64,000 nt of DNA from Bacillus sp. FJAT-47783. Its GTDB lineage: Bacteria > Bacillota > Bacilli > Bacillales > Aeribacillaceae. Position 1 is the first letter of the stretch. Each line of letters begins with the position of its first letter. Below, one piece after another: positions 9,445 through 17,764 of the stretch. The notes under the pieces are model-generated. The model saw only the letters and a program-made list of their open reading frames with translations, did no database searches and was not told the DNA's origin. The stretch is taken from contig NZ_JAKZKS010000012.1 in the NCBI RefSeq assembly GCF_022808615.1, positions 31,108 to 95,107 on the forward strand, given 5' to 3'. The position numbers were made by a program, and so were the translations under genes.

Positions 9445-10713
9445 CTATTTATCTAATAAATACAAGCTAATGGATGGCATGAAAGTCAAAATAAGTACAT
9501 CGATAATCAACATAATGAGAAACGGCGTTATCGCACGAACGATGTGCTCCAATCTAATGTTGGCAATATTCGATGCCACAAACAAATTAATACCAACTGG
9601 CGGTGTGATCATCCCAATGGCCAAACTGACTACCATAATGACACCAAAATGAACGAGATCCATTCCTGCTGCCGAAGCAATCGGAACTAAAATCGGTGCC
9701 ATTATTACGATAGCCGCTGAAGTTTCCAAAAACGTCCCGACAATTAACAAAATCACATTAATTATAATGAGAAGAAGTAGCGGATTTGACGTAATGCTTA
9801 GCATGGCATTCGAGATTTGACCTGGAATTTGCTCCCTTGTCAATAAAAAGCCAAATATGGATGCACATGAAATAATAAATAAAATGACAGAAGAAGTGAT
9901 AGCGGATGAAATGAATATTCCTGGAATATCCTTCCACTTAATCTCCTTATAAATTAACAAGCCCACAATTAACCCATAGACAACCGCAACGACAGAGCCT
10001 TCTGTCGGTGTAAATATTCCCCCATATATTCCCCCAAGAATAATAACGGGCATTAATAATGCTAATATAGCGTTTTTAAAAGCAATGAAAACTTCTTTAT
10101 ATGAGCTCTTTTCTTCCTTGCCATACCCTCTTTTACGTGATATAAAATACGCAACTAAAATAAGAGACACCCCAACAAAGATTCCCGGTACTATACCCGC
10201 GATAAATAAATCCCCGATCGATGCTCCTGCAATAACCCCGAATAAAATCAGTGGAACACTTGGCGGAATCATAACCCCTATCGTTCCGCCCGCTGCTTGT
10301 ATTGCAGTTGAAAAACTTTTATCATAGCCACGTTTTACCATAGCAGGAATTAGGATGCTCCCAACTGCTGCAGTTGTCGCTGCAGCTGACCCAGAAATCG
10401 CGGCAAAAAACATACAAGTTACAATCGATACCATCGCCAGGCCTCCATGAAGGCTTCCTACTAGCGTACTTGAAAAATGGATTAATCGTTTAGAGATTCC
10501 CCCTGATTCCATCAGTTTTCCGGCTAATATAAAAAATGGAACAGCCATCAACGTAAAGGAATCGGTAGATGTAAACATTTTTTGGACAATAACCATTAAT
10601 GGCACACTATCCTGGATCATCAAAACAATCATTGAGGCAAGTCCAAGTGCAACTGCTACTGGAATATTAATAAGAAAAAGAACAATTAGTAATCCGTATA
10701 ATAGCCAGGCCAT
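9445..10713 (-). CDS. dctM: TRAP transporter large permease (DctM type)
   Basis: A 422-residue, very hydrophobic protein with about 12 membrane helices and the DctM signatures: LAGKLMESGGISKRLI, GSAAATTAAVGSILIPAM and the TPTEGSVVAVVYG region. It forms the Na+-coupled translocation channel of a TRAP system. It shares one base with the small permease stop (TAATG), a typical coupling in TRAP operons. Catabolic enzymes follow directly. Confidence 0.93.
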   Translation of the reverse strand: MAWLLYGLLIVLFLINIPVAVALGLASMIVLMIQDSVPLMVIVQKMFTSTDSFTLMAVPFFILAGKLMESGGISKRLIHFSSTLVGSLHGGLAMVSIVTCMFFAAISGSAAATTAAVGSILIPAMVKRGYDKSFSTAIQAAGGTIGVMIPPSVPLILFGVIAGASIGDLFIAGIVPGIFVGVSLILVAYFISRKRGYGKEEKSSYKEVFIAFKNAILALLMPVIILGGIYGGIFTPTEGSVVAVVYGLIVGLLIYKEIKWKDIPGIFISSAITSSVILFIISCASIFGFLLTREQIPGQISNAMLSITSNPLLLLIIINVILLIVGTFLETSAAIVIMAPILVPIASAAGMDLVHFGVIMVVSLAIGMITPPVGINLFVASNIANIRLEHIVRAITPFLIMLIIDVLILTFMPSISLYLLDK

Positions 10714-11189
10714 TATTCACTCGCCTCCTTTCTCCACTCGGATATCGTTATGTATAACACATTGATCACAAACAAAATACTTGAAATGGGAATAACCGTA
10801 TAAACGTATCCCATCGGCAATTGCAAGGAAGGTGATGTTTGCATCATGCTTCGTTCAATAAATTCAAAGCTATTTGTGACAATATGCCAAAAGAAGAAAA
10901 TAATTAGTGCAGATGAAACAACAATCATAATCCGTTTCACTAACTTGTTTCCTCTTTCAAATACTATTTCAATGCTCGGATGGGCTTTCACACTCATCGC
11001 ATAACCTGCTCCTAAAAAGGTGATCCAAACAAGTAAATATCGGGATAATTCCTCTGTCCAAGCCAACGGTTGATCAAGGACGAAACGGAAAAGAACTTGT
11101 AGGAAAACAGCAATGACCATAATAAAAAAAAGAATAATTAATACCCACTTGATTAAATTATTTAATGAATCTACTACTTTTTTAACCAC
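10713..11189 (-). CDS. dctQ: TRAP transporter small permease (DctQ type)
   Basis: A 158-residue membrane protein with four predicted helices and the DctQ hallmark AWTEELSRYLLVWITFLGAGYA. It partners the large permease in TRAP systems. It is separated from the binding-protein gene by a 78-base gap holding a strong stem-loop, and is coupled to the large permease by a one-base overlap. Confidence 0.92.
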   Translation of the reverse strand: MVKKVVDSLNNLIKWVLIILFFIMVIAVFLQVLFRFVLDQPLAWTEELSRYLLVWITFLGAGYAMSVKAHPSIEIVFERGNKLVKRIMIVVSSALIIFFFWHIVTNSFEFIERSMMQTSPSLQLPMGYVYTVIPISSILFVINVLYITISEWRKEASE

Positions 11190-11211
11190 GATTCACTTCC
11201 CCTTATGACTA

Positions 11212-11258
11212 AAAAACTTGGTCTGTGCCGAATACAATTTCGACACTCGCCAAGTTTT
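11212..11258 (-). terminator. Stem-loop between TRAP binding-protein and permease genes
   Basis: AAAACTTGG pairs with CCAAGTTTT around an inner helix (CGAGTGTCG / CGGCAC), followed on the minus strand by a T run. Such a hairpin after dctP usually ends part of the transcripts or protects the dctP message, so more binding protein than permease is made. It lies inside an operon, so termination should be partial. Confidence 0.7.
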
Positions 11259-11267
11259 CCAGATTTT

Positions 11268-12296
11268 TTATTTTTCATTTAAAATGGCGTCGAGTTGTTC
11301 TTTACCAAATTCAGATTCATATTTTTTATAAACAGACTGAATGGCTTCTCTGAAAGGCGTAACATCTACCTCTTCAACAACTTCTACACCTTTCTCTTTG
11401 AGAACCTGTAAAGATTTCTCATCAGACTTCTTTATAAGCTCTCGTACTTGATCTCCGGCGTTTTTCGCTTCTTCTCTTAAAATTTCTTGATAATCTGCAG
11501 GTAGTGTATCCCATACAGATTTACTGAACATAATAACAGCAGGAGAATACAAGTGACCTGTTAACGTCATATGAGTTTGGTTAGATTCATATAGCTTGTA
11601 CGTATCAGCAACAATAATTGGGTTTTCCTGCGCATCAACGACTCCTTGTTGGAGAGCTGTCAATGCTTCCGTCCAAGCCATTGGAGTTGGTTTTGCTCCT
11701 AATGCCGTAAATGCATCGAGATGAATTGGATTTTCTTGTGTACGTATCTTAAGTCCTTCTAAATCTCCTGGCTTCGTGATAGGACGCTTAGCATTTGTAA
11801 TATGACGGAAACCATTTTCCCCCCATGCAAGACCAACAAGTCCAACATCCTCCATCCCTTTCAAAAGCCCTTGTCCAATTTCACCATCAAGCACTTTATA
11901 GGCATGTTCCCTTGATTCAAATAAAAACGGCATATCTACAATCCCAATTTCAGGATAGAAATTGGCAATTGGTGCTGTTGAAGAAATCGACATATCTGCC
12001 GTTCCTAGCGTTAGAGCTTCCGTTAACTCCCTTTCAGCTCCAAGCTGACTAAGCGGAAACACTTCAATTTTAACCTTTCCATTTGTACGTTCCTCAACAT
12101 TTTTAGCCATTTCAACCAAGCCAACGTGGTACGGATGTTCCTCTGTTAAAGAATGGCCTGCCTTAAAACTAAATGTCTGACCACTGTTTTTTTCCCCTGA
12201 TTCATTCTTGCTTGTTGACTCCGAAGAGCTGCAGCCAGCAATGATTAAACTTAAAATCATTAAAGGAAAAAACCATAAAACCTTCTTTCTAAACAT
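11268..12296 (-). CDS. dctP: TRAP transporter solute-binding lipoprotein (DctP family)
   Basis: A 342-residue lipoprotein. A basic start and hydrophobic stretch end in the lipobox IIAGC (Cys22), followed by a Ser/Asn-rich linker. The mature part is a DctP domain: GHSLTEEHPYH, then EVFPLSQLGAERELTEALTLG, LKIRTQENPIHLDAFTALGAKPTPM and GVVDAQENP. It captures the substrate, likely a carboxylate or hydroxyacid, at the outer membrane face. The Arg in KIRTQ is the usual carboxylate-binding residue. It is first in the seven-gene operon, and a TTGACA-like promoter may lie near 12450. Confidence 0.93.
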   Translation of the reverse strand: MFRKKVLWFFPLMILSLIIAGCSSSESTSKNESGEKNSGQTFSFKAGHSLTEEHPYHVGLVEMAKNVEERTNGKVKIEVFPLSQLGAERELTEALTLGTADMSISSTAPIANFYPEIGIVDMPFLFESREHAYKVLDGEIGQGLLKGMEDVGLVGLAWGENGFRHITNAKRPITKPGDLEGLKIRTQENPIHLDAFTALGAKPTPMAWTEALTALQQGVVDAQENPIIVADTYKLYESNQTHMTLTGHLYSPAVIMFSKSVWDTLPADYQEILREEAKNAGDQVRELIKKSDEKSLQVLKEKGVEVVEEVDVTPFREAIQSVYKKYESEFGKEQLDAILNEK

Positions 12297-12428
12297 AATA
12301 AACTCCCCTTTTTATTTATCTGAATTACTTAAATATACCGACAATTATAACACTATTTTCGAGTTTATGCGCTAAATTTTTCGAACTTTATTAATTATCT
12401 TACTAGAAAACCTTTACCCTCACCTTTG

Positions 12429-12458
12429 GGTATGTGGGTTAAATAATTAGCTAGCATC
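12429..12458 (-). promoter_or_regulatory. Possible sigma-A promoter of the TRAP operon
   Basis: On the minus strand TTGACA is followed after 17 bases by TATTTA, about 140 bases before dctP. The -35 is perfect and the -10 matches at four of six positions. A TATAAT closer to the gene has no good -35. No known operator is evident. Confidence 0.4.
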
Positions 12459-12564
12459 AACTTGTCAAAAAAAAATTAACTAAGGTTAAAAAACAAAATA
12501 TTAGCCATACAACGTGAAAATTTTTATAGTAGAAATATAAATACAAAAGTGGAGGGTCAAGTCG

Positions 12565-13131
12565 ATGAAAAATCTTAATCAATGGTTTGAAAAAGGGATT
12601 AGTAAATACCAATACATTCATGAAATGAAAACACATAAAGAAAACCTTTTAACGATTTACAACAAATTTCGCTTAGATGATGAAGATCGATCTTTTTTGC
12701 AGACAGTACAAGAGAAAAAACTACGTGCGATTGTCTTATCAGAAGATTGGTGTGGAGATGCAATGGTAAACCTTCCAATTTTCCTGCGGATTGCAGAAGA
12801 GTCATTAATGGAAACACGTCTGTTGTATCGTGATATGAATCTTGAGTTGATGGACCAATATTTAACGAATGGTAAATCAAGATCAATTCCAATCATAATT
12901 ATAATCGATGAAGCTGGTGAGGAAGTTGCAAAATGGGGGCCAAGAGCACCAAAAGTACAGGAGCTAGTTGAAAAAATGAAGTCTTCTCTTCCAGATAAGG
13001 ATTCATCCGAATATGAGCAAGCATTTAAGTCCTTTATTTCAGAAGTGACAGAGCAATTTTTGACGAATGAATCGATTTGGGAAGAAGTAAAAAAAGACCT
13101 TATTCAAACGATTAGAAGGATTTCTAAATAA
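12565..13131 (+). CDS. Thioredoxin-family protein with a single active-site cysteine
   Basis: A 188-residue cytosolic protein with a thioredoxin-like fold. The active-site segment is SEDWCGDAMVNLP (Cys63), where the second Cys of CxxC is replaced by Asp. A cis-Pro follows in RSIPIIIII, then a C-terminal helical extension. This form is common in Bacillus and annotated only as thioredoxin family; the substrate is unknown. GGAGGG precedes the ATG. It stands alone, divergent from the TRAP operon and convergent with the GH18 genes. Confidence 0.8.
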   Translation: MKNLNQWFEKGISKYQYIHEMKTHKENLLTIYNKFRLDDEDRSFLQTVQEKKLRAIVLSEDWCGDAMVNLPIFLRIAEESLMETRLLYRDMNLELMDQYLTNGKSRSIPIIIIIDEAGEEVAKWGPRAPKVQELVEKMKSSLPDKDSSEYEQAFKSFISEVTEQFLTNESIWEEVKKDLIQTIRRISK

Positions 13132-13137
13132 TAAATG

Positions 13138-13169
13138 GAGCGGACATCAGCTATCGTCCGCTCTTTTTT
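13138..13169. terminator. Bidirectional terminator
   Basis: GAGCGGAC and GTCCGCTC form a perfect 8-bp stem with a 10-base loop and a T run. It separates the thioredoxin-like gene from the convergent LysM-GH18 gene and can serve both. Confidence 0.85.
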
Positions 13170-13173
13170 GTTT

Positions 13174-14589
13174 TTAAAATTTTTTTATATGAAAATTATC
13201 CTTAAGCAATACCCAGTTTTGCGGAAAAGGAAATCCTAGCACCCAATAACTTACACCAAGTAAGCGATAGCTTTTGATCGTATCGAACTTTGCTTGTGTG
13301 CTTCTACCGTCTTCAAACCACACTTCATGGCCTCTTCCATGTTCATCTGTATATCGATAAAACGGAGATGCTGAAACGGGGTCATATTGAATGGTTGCTC
13401 CGTATTTTACTGCTCTGGTAATGGCTTCTTGCGGGCTAAATGTTTCCGCTTCTTGTCCTTGTACATGAGGAATGATCCAATCTCTCGCATATAACTGAAA
13501 TCCCATAAGGATTTTTTGGGACGGTATGACGGATACTGCATAATCTAAAACTCGTTTAATTTCGTTTAACGGTGAAATTGCTTGAGGTGGACCCTTACGA
13601 TAACCCCATTCATACGTCATAAGAACAACAAAATCAGCGATTCTGCCGTGTGCAGGATAATCGTGTGCTTCATATAACAATCCTTTTTGTTCTCCGCTTA
13701 TCTTTGGTGCTAACGATGTTGAAACAAAATATCCGTCTTGATGAAGCGCATCAACAGCAAGCTGAAGAAATTCATTATATAGCTTGCGATCTTCCGGTAA
13801 TACATTTTCAAAATCAATGTTTAATCCTTGATATCCTTTGTTTTTCATAGTGCTGATAATGTTTGCTAGTAATCTTTCACGGTTTTCTTTACTTGCTAAT
13901 ACAGCATGTGCAATATTTTCTCCAGCTTCGGTTACTGTAAAATTGGTAATGGACATCATCGGGACTGCCCCATCAGCCAACCCTGTTTGTATAGCATCCG
14001 TATCATCTTCCATATAAAGCACTAAAGATCCGTCTGGTTGAATGACATAAGCAAATGTAGCAAGATACGTTAAATCTTTTGCAACATCTCCAACAATTTT
14101 CTCTGCTTCAGCCCCTGAATGATACGTAAAAGCATTCGTTACAATCTCCAGCTTTCGTTTTGGTATGATTAGGGTTGTACCTGGGTATAAAAGATTAGGA
14201 TTTTGAATTTGATTAACTTTAATAATCGATTGCACGGTTGTACCATATAGCCTAGCGATTTGCCACAGTGTTTCACCACGTTGAACTACATGCTTATAAG
14301 CAGGAATTTTTAAAACAGTGCCAGGATAAATAAGAGATGGATTCGTTATTTGATTTGCCGTAACAATATCTTCAACGGTCGTGCCATATCGGTTTGCAAT
14401 CATCCATAATGCCTCTCCAGGTTTTACGGTATGATAAACATTGTATGTCGGAATGATTAAAGACTGTCCGACTACTAATTGATTAGGGTTTTCCAGTTCA
14501 TTTAGTTCAACAATTTGTGAAATACTGACACGGTAACGATTAGCAATTTGCCATAGCGTATCTCCTCTTTGCACAACATAAATGATCAC
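13174..14589 (-). CDS. LysM-GH18 spore-type peptidoglycan hydrolase, copy 1
   Basis: Three N-terminal LysM domains (each starting like VVQRGDTLWQIA) are followed by a GH18 domain with the acid pair in GLNIDFENV and the FVVLMTYEWGYRKGPPQAISP segment. The architecture matches SleL/YaaH/YdhD cortex-lytic N-acetylglucosaminidases that help degrade spore cortex. I placed the start at GTG 14589, 5 bases after GGAGG, because this gives 471 residues, the same as its tandem neighbour. No signal peptide is present, as is common in these spore proteins. It is a tandem duplicate of the next gene. Confidence 0.85.
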   Translation of the reverse strand: MIIYVVQRGDTLWQIANRYRVSISQIVELNELENPNQLVVGQSLIIPTYNVYHTVKPGEALWMIANRYGTTVEDIVTANQITNPSLIYPGTVLKIPAYKHVVQRGETLWQIARLYGTTVQSIIKVNQIQNPNLLYPGTTLIIPKRKLEIVTNAFTYHSGAEAEKIVGDVAKDLTYLATFAYVIQPDGSLVLYMEDDTDAIQTGLADGAVPMMSITNFTVTEAGENIAHAVLASKENRERLLANIISTMKNKGYQGLNIDFENVLPEDRKLYNEFLQLAVDALHQDGYFVSTSLAPKISGEQKGLLYEAHDYPAHGRIADFVVLMTYEWGYRKGPPQAISPLNEIKRVLDYAVSVIPSQKILMGFQLYARDWIIPHVQGQEAETFSPQEAITRAVKYGATIQYDPVSASPFYRYTDEHGRGHEVWFEDGRSTQAKFDTIKSYRLLGVSYWVLGFPFPQNWVLLKDNFHIKKF

Positions 14590-14657
14590 CATACCCTCCC
14601 CCAAATACATAGCTAAAACTCATTCAAATGACAAGATTACGATACATTCATATTCAA

Positions 14658-16073
14658 TTAAAATTTTTGAATTCGAAAATGATCGCTAAGGACAAGCCAG
14701 TTTTGCGGGAACGGATTCCCTAATACCCAATAACTTACACCACGCAACTTTAGTTCATTGACCAAGTCATACTTCGCTTGCACACTTCGAGCGTCTTCAA
14801 ACCATACGACGTGTTTTTTCCCTTGCTCATCTATATAGTTATAGAATGACGATTGTGCTTTCTCATCAAATTGAATGGAAACCCCATATTGAGCTGCACG
14901 CTCTACAGCGGCTAAAGGACTTAACGTTTTAGCCCATGGCCCACCTTCTACATAAGGCAATGTCCAGTCATACCCATATAAAGGCATACCCATCATTATT
15001 TTATGGTTTGGCATTTCAGTTAAAGCATATTGAATAACTTTCCGCACTTCACGAATCGGTGCAACGGCCATTGGAGGTCCACCAGACCAGCCCCATTCGT
15101 AAGTCATGATGACAACAAAGTCAACAATTTCTCCATGTGCCGCATAATCATGCGCTTCATATAACAGCCCTTTTTGTTCACGGGAATATTTAGGTGCTAC
15201 TGCTGTGGACACGGAATAACCTAACGGATGAAGCCTGCTCACTACCCGGCGTAAAAACTCGTTATAATTCTCTTTATCTTGTTGGTATAAATACTCAAAA
15301 TCAATATTTAATCCGACATATCCTTTCTCTTTCATAACTTTTATAATATTTCCTATTAACTTTTCTTGAACATCACTGTTTAAAAAAATTTCATGGGCTA
15401 AGTCTGAACTAAATTCACCTTCTCTGAAGTTCGTCAACACCATCAATGGAGACACACTTTTCGTTTTAGCAACATTCAGTAGTTCAGAATCAAAAAGATT
15501 CCTTACAGTGCCATCAGCTCTTACTTCATAGCTAAAAGGACTCATGTAAGTTAAATACTCCCCAATTTCCTTTACGATTTGCTGCCCACTTTGATCGAAT
15601 CTTGTGATATAGGCATTCACTTCAATTAGTGGTTTCACTTTTTCTGGAATGATTAGCCTTTGACCTGGGTAAATTTGTGATGGATTGATAATTCGATTCA
15701 CACGGACAATGTCTTGTACCGGTACTCCATATTGAATGGAAATCGCCCAAAGAGTGTCGCCAGCTTTGACGACATGAAAGTCTGTAGGAATTTTTAACCG
15801 TTGACCTGGATAGATTAAAGCTGGATTTTCAATTTTATTTTCATAAACAATGGATTCAATTGTAACTCCGTACATTTGAGCAATGCTCCATAATGCTTCT
15901 CCTGGTTGGACGATGTGATAGCGAGCTACTTCTGGTATGACTAAAGACTGTCCGACTACTAACTGATTAGGATTTGCAATTTGATTCGCTGCGATAATTT
16001 GATTCAAATTCACTCTATACGTTTGAGAAAGGCCCCATAACGTATCACCTGATCGGACGACATGGATGATCAA
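14658..16073 (-). CDS. LysM-GH18 spore-type peptidoglycan hydrolase, copy 2
   Basis: It has the same plan and length (471 residues) as its neighbour: three LysM domains, then GH18 with GLNIDFEYL and FVVIMTYEWGWSGGPPMAVAP. The start is TTG 16073, followed by ATC ATC and preceded by AGGGAGGGGG, parallel to GTG ATC ATT in copy 1. It probably binds cortex or cell-wall glycan through LysM and cleaves it during germination. The 68-base gap to copy 1 has no obvious terminator, so the two may be cotranscribed in the mother cell. Confidence 0.85.
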   Translation of the reverse strand: MIIHVVRSGDTLWGLSQTYRVNLNQIIAANQIANPNQLVVGQSLVIPEVARYHIVQPGEALWSIAQMYGVTIESIVYENKIENPALIYPGQRLKIPTDFHVVKAGDTLWAISIQYGVPVQDIVRVNRIINPSQIYPGQRLIIPEKVKPLIEVNAYITRFDQSGQQIVKEIGEYLTYMSPFSYEVRADGTVRNLFDSELLNVAKTKSVSPLMVLTNFREGEFSSDLAHEIFLNSDVQEKLIGNIIKVMKEKGYVGLNIDFEYLYQQDKENYNEFLRRVVSRLHPLGYSVSTAVAPKYSREQKGLLYEAHDYAAHGEIVDFVVIMTYEWGWSGGPPMAVAPIREVRKVIQYALTEMPNHKIMMGMPLYGYDWTLPYVEGGPWAKTLSPLAAVERAAQYGVSIQFDEKAQSSFYNYIDEQGKKHVVWFEDARSVQAKYDLVNELKLRGVSYWVLGNPFPQNWLVLSDHFRIQKF

Positions 16074-16186
16074 CTTTAGCCCCCCCTCCCTTAAATACAA
16101 AGAGAAAACGTAGCTGTAATTTCATTACTTAATAACATTATGCGGGTGAAAAGCGGCTTATGAACATGTAATATGTACTGTACATA

Positions 16187-16220
16187 AAACAGCGCTTCGG
16201 CATGAACGAAAGCGCTGTTT
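16187..16220. other. Strong hairpin upstream of the GH18 pair
   Basis: AAACAGCGCTTCG pairs with CGAAAGCGCTGTTT in a near-perfect stem. It has no clear T run on either side. A second short hairpin (TACCTT / AAGGTA, then GCTTTTTT) follows at 16240-16266 and looks like a plus-strand terminator, although no plus-strand gene precedes it. The roughly 310-base gap otherwise holds no gene. Confidence 0.5.
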
Positions 16221-16386
16221 ATATGAGACGATCCCCCATTACCTTGTTAAAAAGGTAGCTTTTTTCTGGGGAAATATTTTTTCGCATTTTACTAATATTG
16301 AAGCATTATTTCAAATCCGTATAAAATTGAAGTTATATATACCTATAACGGGATAAAAACCGAAAAAAATCTTTTTCTAACGTGTG

Positions 16387-16737
16387 CTAATATTTTACGA
16401 TCGCAAACGTACTCGCCTTCAACGTTGCGCATAAATCCGTTTGTACTTCAATTAATCTTCCTTCTAATAACTCTCTTCTTATCGTCGATTTTGGGATAAA
16501 AGAGATTCCTAATCCTTCTTCAATGAACCTCTTTGTAATATGAAATTGAGAAACTTTTATCGTTTTGATTGCTGGATAGAAATGAAGATTCTCCCAATAC
16601 CCTAGGTGGTTAGATGTAAGGACATAATATTAGTGAAATAGCTCTTCTTCTGTAATCGGAGGAGTAAATTCAGAGTCCATTCCATCATGTGGTGCTACTA
16701 AAATAACCATATCCTCATATATGATTTCATTTGTTAA
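16387..16737 (-). pseudogene. C-terminal fragment of a LysR-family regulator
   Basis: Reading the minus strand from the end of the lysozyme-like gene gives NPQLTNEIIYEDMVILVAPHDG, then an in-frame TAA, then YPAIKTIKVSQFHITKRFI, EEGLGISFIPKSTIRREL and LIEVQTDLC up to TAG at 16387. This is the end of a LysR effector-binding domain. The DNA-binding N-terminal half is gone and there is an internal stop. The fragment begins where the neighbouring gene ends, so a deletion or insertion joined them. It is non-functional as a regulator. Confidence 0.8.
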
Positions 16738-17417
16738 TTGCGGGTTAAAGCTTTATTCAACTCATCATCTAATAAAACAACTTCCCCTTGCTTCTCGAGA
16801 AGGTTCACAACGAGTGAAAGGTTGTCCTTTACTTTAGTCGTGTACGTAAAATCTCCATAGCAAAAAGGATACCTGAAGTTATTTTTGTCTCCGCCACAAT
16901 TATAGAGGTCAGGGTTTTGTTCAACTTTCAATTCCGAATATTGCTTTGCTAATTCTTCCGAGTGTTTTTTTCCATTGTTCGCAACGAAATCTATATACCC
17001 CGGTCCCATGTTATAACTTTGAATAATGGTATCTGTGTCAACACCTACTTGTTTCCCGTACTCGTACATTTTTGCGAAATGCAAAACACCTTGATGAATG
17101 CTTTTTTCAGGTGTCTTTATTTCATTTCGTTTTAAACCAGCTGATTCTGATGATTGCATAATATCGTTTCCCATTACATTACTTTCTTGAATCATAATGG
17201 CTAGTAAAAGAGGCTTCAGCTTGACAAGATTATGTTCCTCGAGCTCCTTATGGACAGCCTTTTCATAGTTTAATAGTCTCTCTTCTAAATAATTTGTTTC
17301 ATTTACGGTTGTTTGTGAAGTATTAAGATTCATTGCCCAGATCAAACCAACTCCAATTAATACCGCTCCTATCATGAAAATGAATATAAACTGCATACAA
17401 CCTCTTTTACGTTTCAC
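16734..17417 (-). CDS. Lysozyme-like lytic transglycosylase domain protein
   Basis: About 227 residues: a short basic start, one membrane helix (FIFMIGAVLIGVGLIWAM), then a bacteriophage-type lysozyme-like domain with the catalytic Glu in LAIMIQESNV and QSYNMGPGYIDF downstream. This resembles the N-terminal domain of CwlT and YddH-type wall hydrolases. It probably cleaves peptidoglycan outside the membrane. I chose GTG 17417, 7 bases after GGAAGG, over an upstream ATG that lacks a binding site. Its stop lies at the junction with the LysR fragment, so the native C-terminus may have been altered. Confidence 0.75.
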   Translation of the reverse strand: MKRKRGCMQFIFIFMIGAVLIGVGLIWAMNLNTSQTTVNETNYLEERLLNYEKAVHKELEEHNLVKLKPLLLAIMIQESNVMGNDIMQSSESAGLKRNEIKTPEKSIHQGVLHFAKMYEYGKQVGVDTDTIIQSYNMGPGYIDFVANNGKKHSEELAKQYSELKVEQNPDLYNCGGDKNNFRYPFCYGDFTYTTKVKDNLSLVVNLLEKQGEVVLLDDELNKALTRN

Positions 17418-17764
17418 GTTAACACCTTCCAATGCTCTCCCAAAATATAACTCTTTACATATAGTAAGACTGAATAAAATGAGATTTAGTTTCATAAAAA
17501 TGGAGAATTACAAACATTTACATAAATTAACGACTAAAATTAACTTAGAAATCATTTAACAAAAGTGTTTTTATTCATTGGGGTTGTTAATATGGGGATC
17601 GTTTTGTAAATAGATAAAAGTGGGGACGTACTCCCACTTCATACAGCAACCTTTTTTCAAGCTTTCATCCCTGAATGCTTTATCAAAAAAAGATAAATTT
17701 TGATTAAAAAAAGAACGAAATCGTTCATGATTCCGTCCGCTAAAATGGATTGTTATCGTAATTT

